Assembly (NCBI RefSeq): GCF_004361855.1
Contig: NZ_SNWQ01000013.1
Location: 62,001 to 126,000 of the forward strand
Direction: 5' to 3'
Length of the DNA: 64,000 nt
Source of the DNA: Kribbella caucasensis
GTDB taxonomy: Bacteria; Actinomycetota; Actinomycetes; Propionibacteriales; Kribbellaceae
Position numbers and translations under genes: made by a program. Below are positions 45,486 to 54,080 of the stretch, piece after piece (positions within the stretch are counted from its first letter, which is position 1; each line of letters starts with the position of its first letter). The notes below the pieces were generated by a model, which did not search any database, was not told where the DNA came from, and saw nothing but the letters and a program-made list of their open reading frames with translations.

Positions 45486-47888
45486 TCAGCGGAACCAGGA
45501 CGGCAGCGGAGTGAGCCGCACCACCTGGGGATCGTGGTCGCTGATCTGGTCGACGTACTCGCTGTTGATGTGCACGATGTCGTAGCTGAAACCGGGCTTG
45601 AGGTTCTGCGACATCAGGATCTGGTCGAGGATCTGGCTGTTGCCCTCGAACACGTAGCTGTACCGCTCCTTCAGCGGCAGCGTGCGCGGCAGGTCGATCA
45701 GCGACGTCTTGCCGGTGCCGACCAGGATGTCGGTGGTCCGGCTGAAGTCGAAGTCGTTGATGTCGCCGAGGACGACGACGTTGGCCCCGCGGTCCTTGGC
45801 CAGGATCTGGTCGACGAATCCGCGGACCGACTCGGCCTGCAGGTGCCGCTTGGCCGCGGTCACCTGGACCGGCGGCTGGGTCCGGCCCCAGAGCGGGTCG
45901 TCGCCACCCTTGGAGCTGAAGTGGTTGACCACCACGAACAGGCTCTGGCCGTGCCAGCTGAACTCGCCGGCGAGCGGGACGCGGGCGGCGGCCCAGGCCG
46001 GGTTGGCCGGGTCGACGCGGCCCGGCGACGAGCTCAGGTGCGGGCGGCCGAACTTGTCGGTGGTGATCGTGGTCGGCGTGGTGGAGCCGCCACCGGCCCG
46101 GTCGACGAACTTCACCGGCCGGTCCGTCCGGTACATGAACGCGACCCGGATGTTGCCGCCCGGCTCGCCGCCCTCGGCGTCGTCCACCGGGTCGATCTGG
46201 CGCCAGGCGTACTTCGGGCCGCCGGCCTCCTGGATCGCGGCGGCGAGCCGGTTCAGGGTGAGGTCAGCGCCAGTGATCGGTGAGTTCACCGCGCCGTCAT
46301 TGTCCTGCACTTCCTCCAGGCCGAGGATGTCTGGTGAGGCCAGGTTGTGCACGACCGCCTCGGCCAGTCCGTCGAACTTGGCGTCGCCGTCGGACGGGTC
46401 GAGGTTCTCGACATTGAAGGTGGCCACGGAGACCTGCAACAGAGAGGAGGGCTTGGTCTTCTCACGCTGGATCTTGCCGTCGACAACGGTTGGGGTCTTC
46501 GTGACGAGGAACTTGAAGTTGCCGAACGCGTAGTCCAGTACGCCGGTCACGACAGTGGTGCCGTCGCCGGTCAGCTTGTCCCCGGTGCTGGCGTCGGGGA
46601 TCGGTGCCAGCAGATCGTCCAGCATCACCCGCTCGGGGTTGCTGTCGGCGGCCTGCAGCAGGATGCCGCCACGGACCGTCCGGACTCCGGATCCGGCCGG
46701 TACGACGGGCAGCTCGCGGAAGGAGCTGGTCGGGCCGGTGACCTCGGGCTGGTCGATCCCGAGCCACATGCCCTCCAGTGACTCCCAGAAGTCCAGTCCG
46801 TCGGTGGCCGGCTCGAAGGTACCGGTCGTCTCGACGTCACCGGTGGAGTCGTCGTCGATCACGGTCGACGGAGGGACGCGGCTACCCGGGCCAACGATCG
46901 TCGGGGCCGGCACGGAGGCGGTGCCGGTCACGGTGATCTGAGGGTTGGTGATCTCGGTGGTGGTCAGGTTGTCGGTGCCGCCCGAACCGCCCGGGCGGAA
47001 CTCGACGACCGTGCCCTTGACCGTGACGGCGTCGCCGACGTTGACCGTCGGGGCCGAGCTGGTGAAGACGAACAGACCTTCACTCGTGGCCGGGTTGTCG
47101 TCGGGCTGCGGGTCCTGGAACCAGAACCCGTTGCCGCTCTTCGCGGTGACCACACCGGTGACGTTGGCGACCAGCTTGCCGGCCATCGGCGACAGGTGGG
47201 CGGCGCCCTGGATGTCGTGGATCTTGGCGTCGACGGGGTCCGGGTCCGGAGTGCTGGTCAGCGTCTTGGGTGACGGGTTGACCGCTGCGAACTCGGTGCC
47301 GTTGTTGTCCTCGTCCTTGGTCGGGACCTTGCGGGTGGCCGAGGTGGTGTTCGAGGTGGCCGGGGCCGGGCTGGTCTCGCTGTCGTTGGCCGAGCCGTAG
47401 CCGACGAAGTCGATGACGCCGTCCGCGGTGGCGCAGCCCGTCGTACAGGTCAGGCTGGTGGTCGAGGTGACCAGGGCGATCTTGCCGGCCGAGGCGGACA
47501 TGTTCACGCTGCCGGTCGCGTCGGGGGTCGGCAGCGGCTGGCCGTTGGCGCCACCGGACGCGCCCTGGGCCAGGTAGACGCTGCCGGGGGCGATGCTGCC
47601 GGTGAGGTTGATCTTGTTCGCCCAGGAGGTGCCCGCGGCGGAGGCGTACTGGATCGACCAGCCGGTCAGGTCGACCGGGGAGCTGCTGTTGTTGGTCAGC
47701 TCGATGAAGTCGTTCGTGTACGGCGCGCCGGAGTTGCCGCCACCGCCGTACACCTCGGTGATCACGACGGTCGACGAGGCAGCGAGAGCAGGCGAGGCGA
47801 TCACCGCGACGGCGGTGCCGGACGCGACGAGGCTGGAGGTGATCAGCAAGGCGCCCAGGCGGCGCCGCGATCGGTTCTGGGCAGACAT
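45486..47888 (-). CDS. Large secreted ExeM/NucH-type nuclease with lamin-tail domain
   Basis: An 800-residue exported protein. A long Sec signal peptide (about 1-36, ending SPALA) is followed by a lamin-tail (LTD) beta-sandwich (VVITEVYGGGGNSGAPYTNDFIELTN, about 40-170). A region with OB-fold-like strands (about 215-330, GVVTAKSGNGFWFQDP) comes next. An endonuclease/exonuclease/phosphatase domain covers about 480-800, with VATFNVENLDP, ILGLEEVQDN, VVVNHFSSKG, VVLGDINDF and the terminal SDHDPQVVRL. Metal and catalytic His/Asp/Glu residues are intact. It probably degrades extracellular DNA. ATG 47888 has GAGAAT seven bases upstream, a leaderless-like context. Confidence 0.9.
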   Translation of the reverse strand: MSAQNRSRRRLGALLITSSLVASGTAVAVIASPALAASSTVVITEVYGGGGNSGAPYTNDFIELTNNSSSPVDLTGWSIQYASAAGTSWANKINLTGSIAPGSVYLAQGASGGANGQPLPTPDATGSVNMSASAGKIALVTSTTSLTCTTGCATADGVIDFVGYGSANDSETSPAPATSNTTSATRKVPTKDEDNNGTEFAAVNPSPKTLTSTPDPDPVDAKIHDIQGAAHLSPMAGKLVANVTGVVTAKSGNGFWFQDPQPDDNPATSEGLFVFTSSAPTVNVGDAVTVKGTVVEFRPGGSGGTDNLTTTEITNPQITVTGTASVPAPTIVGPGSRVPPSTVIDDDSTGDVETTGTFEPATDGLDFWESLEGMWLGIDQPEVTGPTSSFRELPVVPAGSGVRTVRGGILLQAADSNPERVMLDDLLAPIPDASTGDKLTGDGTTVVTGVLDYAFGNFKFLVTKTPTVVDGKIQREKTKPSSLLQVSVATFNVENLDPSDGDAKFDGLAEAVVHNLASPDILGLEEVQDNDGAVNSPITGADLTLNRLAAAIQEAGGPKYAWRQIDPVDDAEGGEPGGNIRVAFMYRTDRPVKFVDRAGGGSTTPTTITTDKFGRPHLSSSPGRVDPANPAWAAARVPLAGEFSWHGQSLFVVVNHFSSKGGDDPLWGRTQPPVQVTAAKRHLQAESVRGFVDQILAKDRGANVVVLGDINDFDFSRTTDILVGTGKTSLIDLPRTLPLKERYSYVFEGNSQILDQILMSQNLKPGFSYDIVHINSEYVDQISDHDPQVVRLTPLPSWFR

Positions 47889-47974
47889 GTGGCGGATTCT
47901 CACACCCCTGTCGGGGCGAACCAAGGTCCAACACGTGAACACCGGGTGGCGCGGGTCAAGGCGAGGGTGATCCT

Positions 47975-49369
47975 TCAGACGTTCTGTGCGGGATCGGCTG
48001 TCAGGGACAGCAGGTGGAAGACCTCAAGGGGTTCTGATTTGCCTTTGAGGTGGAGCAGGCCCAGAGATTCTGTGACGGCTTGGGGGAGGGCGGCGAGGGT
48101 GGCGGGGCCGATGGCGACGCCACCGGGTGGGGCTTTGCCCTCGATCCGGGAGGCGACGTTGACGGTGTCGCCGATGACGGTGTGGGTGCGGCCGCCTTCG
48201 GTACCGAGCAGGCTGACCGAGGCGATCCCGCTGTTCACGCCGACCCGGAACCGCGGCCAGTCGGGGTGAGCCGCTTGGACGACCCCGGCTGCTTCCTGGA
48301 GGGCGAGCCCGGCGGCTGCTGCCCGGGCCGCATGGTCAGGCTGGTCGCCGCGCTTGTTGAAGGTGACCATCAGGGCGTCCCCGATGATCCGGTCCACCAC
48401 TCCACCGTGGCGGCGGACAACGGGCGGCACCACGACCTCGAAGTACGTGTTGAGCATGGCGGTGACCTCGCCAGGCTCGTGGTTCTCGGAGAACGTGGTG
48501 AAGCCCTGCAGATCGGCGAAAAGCACGCTCAGCTCGCGCCGTCCGGACACGGTGTCCGCCAGGTAGAGGTCGGCGAATCGTTCCTCGTGCCACTGGATCC
48601 GCACGCCGCCGACCACGAGGACGAAGGCGGCTAGGAGCAACAGGTGCCACTCCCACCAGGACAACGCCCAGTTCCGCGCGAACACCAGTGCCACCATCGC
48701 CTCGGCCAGCAGCACGAAGGCGGCGATCATCGACAGCAGCATCAGCGACGGCCGCTGCCACCACAGCCGTAGGTAGCGGGCCGCCGCCAGACCGTAGAGC
48801 AGGATCGTCGGGATGGCCAGGCCGGTCAGGATGCCGTCGGCCATCTCCGGTACCGACGTGCCGTGCAGCGGGGGCAGCCGCAGTACCGAGGCGATAGCCC
48901 AGAGGACCATCAACGCGAGCAGCCCGGCCCGTGCCCACCGGCCCCACCGCACCGCGCCGGCGGCCTGGGTACCGGAGAGCATGAGGCTCGACAGGGCGGC
49001 GAACACCGAGCCGAGCGCGATCCCCACCGGCGTCGCCAGTACGAACCCGGCGTTCGGCGTGTCGATCAGAACTCGTGGCGTCGCGAGCGCGTGCAGCCCG
49101 AGGAAACCCGCCGACGACAGGAACGTCAACGCGACCAGCAACACCCGCGGATCGCCTCGGCGCAGCGCCGCCGCACCCATGCCGTGGGCCAGTACCGCAC
49201 TCAGCAACGCCGTCAGCAGAACCAACCAGAAATGCGACGGGTGATGCTCCCAGTGCACGTCCAGCTGTGGTTCGCGGAGCAGCAGCACCAACCCGGCCGG
49301 CGGAATCAGCAGCACGACTGCCGTGATCGCAACCATCCCACCGGTGTAGACGAACCGCCGCTCAGCCAT
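47975..49369 (-). CDS. Membrane-bound class III adenylate/guanylate cyclase
   Basis: A 464-residue protein. Residues about 1-250 hold around eight predicted membrane helices. A cytoplasmic cyclase domain follows: ELSVLFADLQGFTTFSE with metal aspartate D286, IIGDALMVTFN with the second aspartate D331, RVGVNSGIASVSLLG and VIGDTVNVASRIEGKAPPG with the transition-state Asn/Arg pair. Both metal ligands are present, so it should be active; ATP versus GTP preference was not resolved. ATG 49369 overlaps the upstream flavoprotein stop by eight bases. An ATG at 49387 is a less economical alternative. Coupling to a redox protein suggests redox- or signal-responsive cyclic nucleotide production. Confidence 0.87.
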   Translation of the reverse strand: MAERRFVYTGGMVAITAVVLLIPPAGLVLLLREPQLDVHWEHHPSHFWLVLLTALLSAVLAHGMGAAALRRGDPRVLLVALTFLSSAGFLGLHALATPRVLIDTPNAGFVLATPVGIALGSVFAALSSLMLSGTQAAGAVRWGRWARAGLLALMVLWAIASVLRLPPLHGTSVPEMADGILTGLAIPTILLYGLAAARYLRLWWQRPSLMLLSMIAAFVLLAEAMVALVFARNWALSWWEWHLLLLAAFVLVVGGVRIQWHEERFADLYLADTVSGRRELSVLFADLQGFTTFSENHEPGEVTAMLNTYFEVVVPPVVRRHGGVVDRIIGDALMVTFNKRGDQPDHAARAAAAGLALQEAAGVVQAAHPDWPRFRVGVNSGIASVSLLGTEGGRTHTVIGDTVNVASRIEGKAPPGGVAIGPATLAALPQAVTESLGLLHLKGKSEPLEVFHLLSLTADPAQNV

Positions 49370-51116
49370 CGCGACCTGCCAAGCCACCGAGGGCCCGCTG
49401 CGCGAGTTCCTTCAGATGGCCGTGGATCTGCGACACGACGACCGAGCCCTCACCGACCGCCGAGGCCACCCGTTTGACCGACCCGCAGCGGACGTCGCCG
49501 ACCGCGAACAGGCCCGGAATCGTCGTCTCGTACGGCTGCGGCGGCCGGTCTTCGGTCCACAGCGGATCCGCCGCCGCGTCCACTCCGGCGAGGACGAAGC
49601 CGTAGTGGTCGCGGCCGACCTTCTCCGGCAGCCAGCCGGTACCGGGTTCGGCGCCGATCATCACGAACAACCCGTCGACCGGCAGCGTCTCCTCCTGACC
49701 CGTCTGGCGATCCCGCAGGACGATCGTCTCGAGTCGCCCGTCGCCACCGCCGCCGACCACCTCGCCGGCGACACGCAGTACAACGTTGTCCGCGGCATCG
49801 ATCGCGTCGATCAGGTACTGCGACATGCTCGCCGCGAGGTCGTCGCCACGAATCACCAGGGTGACGCGGCGGCAGTACCGGGCGAGGTGGAGCACAGCCT
49901 GACCGGCCGAGTTGCCGCCGCCGACTACGCACGCGTCCATGCCGGTCAGTCCGTGCGCCTCGGAGACGGACGCGCCGTAGTACACGCCTGCGCCAGTGAG
50001 CGCCTCCAGCGACGGTACGCCGAGCCGACGGTACGAGACCCCGGTCGCCAGCACGACCGCCTTCGCCGTCACCTCGCCGACGTCGCCGATCTCGGTCAGG
50101 AAGCGGTCGCCCTGCGGTTCGAGCCGGACCACCTCGCGCATCAGGACGAAGTGCGCGCCGAAGACCCACGCCTGCTGGTAGCCGCGCTGTGCGAGCTCAG
50201 AACCGCTGATGCCCCGGGAGAAGCCCAGATAATTCCGGATCAGCGAACTCGTCCCGGCCTGCCCACCGATCGACTCGCGTTCCACCACGAGCGTCCGCAG
50301 CCCCTCCGACGACGCGTAAACGGCGGCAGCCAAACCGCCCGGTCCCGCTCCGATCACCAGTACGTCGAAGTCCCGTTCTTCCTCCTCGAGTGTCGTGTGC
50401 ACACCCCACGCCTCGGCGACCTCGGCGTCGGTCGGATCGTGCAGCAACGCGCCACCGACGGCTGGCATCCACACGAGTACGCCGTCGCCGGGATCGGGCT
50501 CGCCCACCTCCCGCAGTACGGCGTCCGCGAGGGCCGAGCCGGTCGGCCGGAAGGCGCTGGGGATGCCGTTGCGGGCCAGCAGACTCCTGATCGCATGGCC
50601 GCGCGCAGATCTCTCGGAGGCGATCACGACAGCCTCGCGCAGGTTGGCGACCTCGTTGCGCGACCACTCCTGGACGAACTCGGCGACGGTCCGATGGAAC
50701 AGTTCGTCGTGCGAGATCCACGGCTTCAGCACGTAGTAGTTGATGTCGCCGACCGCCATCGCGGCCAGGATCGCGGCGGCCGTGTCACGCCGGCGCCACG
50801 CGCCCCACTCGATCAGGAGCGCGCGGCGGGCATCCGGGTGCAGCGTCCGGGCCCGGTCGAGCACCGCGGAGCGCTGGTCGGCAGCCAGATCATGATCGAC
50901 CAGCACGACGGCGACTCGTTGTTCCACCTCGCGCGCGAAGTCCAGACTGCCCAGCGCGGCGGCAGCGGTCAGCTCGCCGCGCACTCTGAAATCGACGCCG
51001 AAACTCCGCTCCAGCTCGCGCTCGATCCGGTCCAGTCGTTGCGGATCGATGTCGACGACAAGCAGAAGAGGTCGAGCCTCGCGCAGGCTCGACCTGGCGC
51101 CGGGTTCCCCACCCAT
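49362..51116 (-). CDS. Response-regulator-like domain fused to a thioredoxin-reductase-like flavoprotein lacking the redox CxxC
   Basis: A 584-residue fusion. The first about 130 residues look like a receiver domain (LLLVVDIDPQRLDRIERELERS, VVLVDHDL with a phosphorylatable-type Asp, YVLKPW with the conserved Lys-Pro). A middle domain of about 110 residues follows (AVVIASERSARGHAIRSLLARNGIPSAF). The C-terminal NAD(P)H/FAD domain has VLVIGAGPGGLAAAVYASSEG, SSLIRNYLGFSRGISGSELA, VVLATGVSYRRLGVP, ACVVGGGNSAGQAVLHLA and GLFAVGDVR. Where thioredoxin reductases carry CATC, this one reads ASVS, so it cannot be a classical disulphide reductase. It overlaps the cyclase gene by eight bases, and TACCGT lies six bases before ATG 51116. 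Probable redox signalling role. Confidence 0.87.
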   Translation of the reverse strand: MGGEPGARSSLREARPLLLVVDIDPQRLDRIERELERSFGVDFRVRGELTAAAALGSLDFAREVEQRVAVVLVDHDLAADQRSAVLDRARTLHPDARRALLIEWGAWRRRDTAAAILAAMAVGDINYYVLKPWISHDELFHRTVAEFVQEWSRNEVANLREAVVIASERSARGHAIRSLLARNGIPSAFRPTGSALADAVLREVGEPDPGDGVLVWMPAVGGALLHDPTDAEVAEAWGVHTTLEEEERDFDVLVIGAGPGGLAAAVYASSEGLRTLVVERESIGGQAGTSSLIRNYLGFSRGISGSELAQRGYQQAWVFGAHFVLMREVVRLEPQGDRFLTEIGDVGEVTAKAVVLATGVSYRRLGVPSLEALTGAGVYYGASVSEAHGLTGMDACVVGGGNSAGQAVLHLARYCRRVTLVIRGDDLAASMSQYLIDAIDAADNVVLRVAGEVVGGGGDGRLETIVLRDRQTGQEETLPVDGLFVMIGAEPGTGWLPEKVGRDHYGFVLAGVDAAADPLWTEDRPPQPYETTIPGLFAVGDVRCGSVKRVASAVGEGSVVVSQIHGHLKELAQRALGGLAGRDG

Positions 51117-51166
51117 GGTGCGACGGTAGGTCCGCCACCCTGGGTAAGCAATGGAGAAAGCGTTTG

Positions 51167-51207
51167 TTCACCGGTCCTGCCCGCCCCAGTGGGACAGGAC
51201 CGGTGAA
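51167..51207 (-). terminator. Hairpin terminator downstream of the M4 protease gene
   Basis: TTCACCGGTCCTG (51167-51179) pairs perfectly with 51195-51207, extended inward by CCC/GGG with one mismatch, loop about eight bases. It lies 44 bases after the protease stop on the minus strand and before the flavoprotein start. Confidence 0.8.
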
Positions 51208-51250
51208 GTATCAAACGATCAACTGATTGAAGCTGTGCCTCAGGCGAGCA

Positions 51251-52846
51251 TCAGTTGACGCTCACTGCGGACCAGGCAGCGGCCACGGCGGCCCGCTCCG
51301 GGCTGGACGCGCCGTAGATGTCGGTGGCCGCGTTGAGCGTCGCCGTACGGGCCTGGGCGTAGTTGGTGCTGGTTGTCATGTACGTGGTCAGCGCGCGGTA
51401 CCAGATCTTGCCGACCTTGTCCCGGCCGATCCCGTTCAGCGTGGTTCCGTTGCAGGTGCTGGAGTCGTGCGGCAGACCGCCGATGGTCTTGGCGCCGCTG
51501 CCCTCGGACAGCAGGTACACGAAGTGGTTGGCCGGACCCGACGAGTAGTGCACGTCGATGTTGCCGATACCGGAGTACCAGCAGTCCTTGGAGTTGCCGT
51601 CCTTGCTCGGCTTGTCCATGTACCGCAGCGCCGGGCGGTCCTTCATGATCTCCTCACCGATGTAGTAGTCGCCCGGGTCGCTGGTGTTGTTGGCGGAGAA
51701 CTCCACGAAGGTGCCGAAGATGTCGCTGGTCGCCTCGTTCAGCCCGCCGGACTCACCGGAGTACGTCAGGTTCGCGGTCGCGGTGGTCACGCCATGGGAC
51801 ATCTCGTGCCCGGCCACGTCGATCGACACGAGCGGGCCGGCGACCACGCCGTCCCCGTCGCCGTACGTCATCTTCGTGCCGTCCCAGAAGGCATTCACGT
51901 AGTTGGTGCCGTAGTGCACCCGGCTCTGCACGCCCTTGCCGTCGTTGAAGATGCCGTTCCGGTCGTAGTTCACCTTGAAGTAGTCGAACGTCTTCGCGGC
52001 GCCGTAGTGCGCGTCCACGGCGGCACTCTGGCGGCTGGCCGTCGTACCGGTGCCCCAGTGGTTGTCGGCGTCGGTGAACCGGCTCGCGACCGGGCAGCCG
52101 ATCCCGAAGATCTGGCACCAGATCGAGTCGGTCTTGTTGTTCGCGTCGGTGGTCCAGCCGTTGCCACGGGCCGGGTCGGTCAACGTGTAGCCGCCGGTCG
52201 CCGTGGTGGTGTCGATCGCGACCGTGCCGCTGTACAGGCTCTGGCCGTCACCGCCGACCGTGTGGATGTGCTGCTCGGTGATCAGCGTGGCACCGGTCAG
52301 CGCGTCGATCGTGGTGGTGACGTGGCTCGGGGTCCCGTCGGCCTGGGTGCCGCCGGACACCACCTGGTACGCCAGTCGTGGCGCACCCTTGCGCGTCTCG
52401 ATCACCAGGGACGGCTTGCCTTCGGCCTTGTGGTTGCCGGTCAGCGCCCGCGCGGTCGCGGTGGCCGACCCGAGCTTCGGCGTACGGCTGACGTCGGCCG
52501 ACCGGGTCAGGGTCAGACTGGCGCCTAACCAGTCGCCGTCCTTGGCCTGGTGCACCACGACGTCGCCGCCGAGCACCTTCAGGCCGCCGATGCTGCGGTC
52601 CATCCGGACATGGGTCGAGCCGTCCGGATCCACGATGACGTCCCGTACTGCGAACGCGTCGGCGCCGCTGGCACGGAGGGTCCCGAGGTTCTCGGTGACC
52701 GCGGCCTTGGCCCGGGCCACTGCGGTCGCAGGGGACGGGTTCGGGGTGGCAGTCGGGGCACCGGTTGCGGTGCTGGCCGTTCCCAGACCCAGGGCGGTTG
52801 CGGTCGCCACTGCGGTGGCAGCGGCGAGCAGGGCGGATTTGTTCAT
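51251..52846 (-). CDS. Secreted thermolysin-like (M4) neutral metalloprotease
   Basis: A 531-residue preproprotein. The signal peptide covers about 1-30. The FTP and PepSY-type propeptide (about 40-205) is followed by the mature M4 catalytic domain (about 215-531). The zinc site is intact: H347-E348-x-x-H351 and E371 in GGLNEATSD, the same spacing as thermolysin. The transition-state histidine occurs in DVHYSSGPANH, and AAVDAHYGAAKTFDYF opens the catalytic domain. It degrades proteins outside the cell after self-processing. Four cysteines in the mature part are extra relative to thermolysin and may pair. It is monocistronic with its own terminator. Confidence 0.94.
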   Translation of the reverse strand: MNKSALLAAATAVATATALGLGTASTATGAPTATPNPSPATAVARAKAAVTENLGTLRASGADAFAVRDVIVDPDGSTHVRMDRSIGGLKVLGGDVVVHQAKDGDWLGASLTLTRSADVSRTPKLGSATATARALTGNHKAEGKPSLVIETRKGAPRLAYQVVSGGTQADGTPSHVTTTIDALTGATLITEQHIHTVGGDGQSLYSGTVAIDTTTATGGYTLTDPARGNGWTTDANNKTDSIWCQIFGIGCPVASRFTDADNHWGTGTTASRQSAAVDAHYGAAKTFDYFKVNYDRNGIFNDGKGVQSRVHYGTNYVNAFWDGTKMTYGDGDGVVAGPLVSIDVAGHEMSHGVTTATANLTYSGESGGLNEATSDIFGTFVEFSANNTSDPGDYYIGEEIMKDRPALRYMDKPSKDGNSKDCWYSGIGNIDVHYSSGPANHFVYLLSEGSGAKTIGGLPHDSSTCNGTTLNGIGRDKVGKIWYRALTTYMTTSTNYAQARTATLNAATDIYGASSPERAAVAAAWSAVSVN

Positions 52847-52993
52847 CCTCGCGCTCCTTCAAGAGTGTCCCGGAGGCCTCACGCCCCAGGAACGAGGTGG
52901 AGGAACGTTACCGCCCGGTCACCTAGGGTGGCCAGAGCTCGGGAAAAGTTGCCTTTCCGCGCGCTGTGGGTCTTTTTGGTCGGTATGGGGCGG

Positions 52994-52999
52994 TAGCGT
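52994..52999 (+). promoter_or_regulatory. -10 element of a leaderless promoter (LigD polymerase)
   Basis: TAGCGT is followed by seven bases and ATG at 53007, identical to the hexamer before the LLM oxidoreductase gene. Confidence 0.65.
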
Positions 53000-53006
53000 C
53001 GCGACC

Positions 53007-54068
53007 ATGGCGGCGACCAAGGCAATCGAGCTGGAGATCGCGGGGCGGACGGTGCGGGTGAGCAACCCGGACAAGCCGTACTTCGCTGATCGCGGGCTGA
53101 CCAAGCTCGACATCGTGAACTACTTCGTCGCGGTCGGCGACGGGATCCTCGGCGCGTTGCGGGACCGGCCGACCACGCTCGAGCGCTGGCCCGGCGGCTG
53201 GTTCGAGGGCGCCAAACTGTCCACCCGGATGGACAACCGGGGCGACGCGTTCTACCAGAAACGGGTCGCCAAGGGTGCGCCCGACTGGGTCGAGACCGCC
53301 ACCATCACCTTCCCGAGCGGCCGGCCGGCGGACGAGGTGTGCCCGACCGAGCTCGCCGTGGTCGCCTGGGCGGCCAACCTCGGCACCCTCACCTTCCACC
53401 CCTGGCCGGTACGCCGCCCGGAGCTGGACTCCCCGGACCAGTTGCGCATCGACCTCGACCCCCAGCCCGGCACGGACTTCAAGAACGCGGCCACGGTGGC
53501 ACCGGCTCTGCGCGAGTTGCTCGCCGAGCACGGTCTGGAGGGATACCCGAAGACCTCAGGCGGCCGCGGACTCCACGTCTACGTCCCGATCGAGCCGCAC
53601 TGGGACTTCATCCAGGCCCGGCGCGCGGTGATCGCGGTCGGCCGCGAGCTGTCCCGCCGGATGCCGGAGCAGGTGACGGTGAACTGGTGGAAGGAGGAGC
53701 GCGGCGAGCGGGTCTTCATCGACTACAACCAGATGGCCCGGGATCGCACGATCGCCTCCGCGTACTCCGTCCGCCCGAACGCCCGTGCCCGGGTATCCGC
53801 CCCGTTGCGCTGGGAGGAGCTCGACGACGTCGTACCGGACGACTTCGACGTACTCACCATGCCGGCCCGCTTCGCCGAGGTAGGCGACCTGCACGCCGCC
53901 GTCGGTGAGAAGGCGTTCTCCCTCGAATCCCTGCTCGACCTCTCCGCCAAACACGAACGCGACCTAGGCGAAGGCGACATGCCCTACCCACCCGAATACC
54001 CCAAAATGCCCGGCGAACCCAAACGAGTCCAGCCGTCGAAAGACCGAGACCGGCCGCGGGAAACCTGA
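53007..54068 (+). CDS. Stand-alone LigD polymerase-domain protein (NHEJ primase-polymerase)
   Basis: A 353-residue archaeo-eukaryotic-primase-type polymerase as found in bacterial LigD, which fills gaps during non-homologous end joining and prefers ribonucleotides. Landmarks are RVSNPDKPYFADRGLTKLDIVNYF, ERWPGGWFEGAKLS, FYQKRVAKGAPDWVET, the metal-binding D149-L-D151 in RIDLDPQPGTDF, GRGLHVYVPIEP and VFIDYNQMARDRTIASAYSVR. It ends without ligase or nuclease domains, and no ku or ligase gene is adjacent, so partners are elsewhere. The ATG start fits the leaderless pattern. The long frame upstream of 53007 is antisense to the M4 protease gene and not coding. Confidence 0.92.
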   Translation: MAATKAIELEIAGRTVRVSNPDKPYFADRGLTKLDIVNYFVAVGDGILGALRDRPTTLERWPGGWFEGAKLSTRMDNRGDAFYQKRVAKGAPDWVETATITFPSGRPADEVCPTELAVVAWAANLGTLTFHPWPVRRPELDSPDQLRIDLDPQPGTDFKNAATVAPALRELLAEHGLEGYPKTSGGRGLHVYVPIEPHWDFIQARRAVIAVGRELSRRMPEQVTVNWWKEERGERVFIDYNQMARDRTIASAYSVRPNARARVSAPLRWEELDDVVPDDFDVLTMPARFAEVGDLHAAVGEKAFSLESLLDLSAKHERDLGEGDMPYPPEYPKMPGEPKRVQPSKDRDRPRET

Positions 54069-54080
54069 CCCTCTGGGCGG

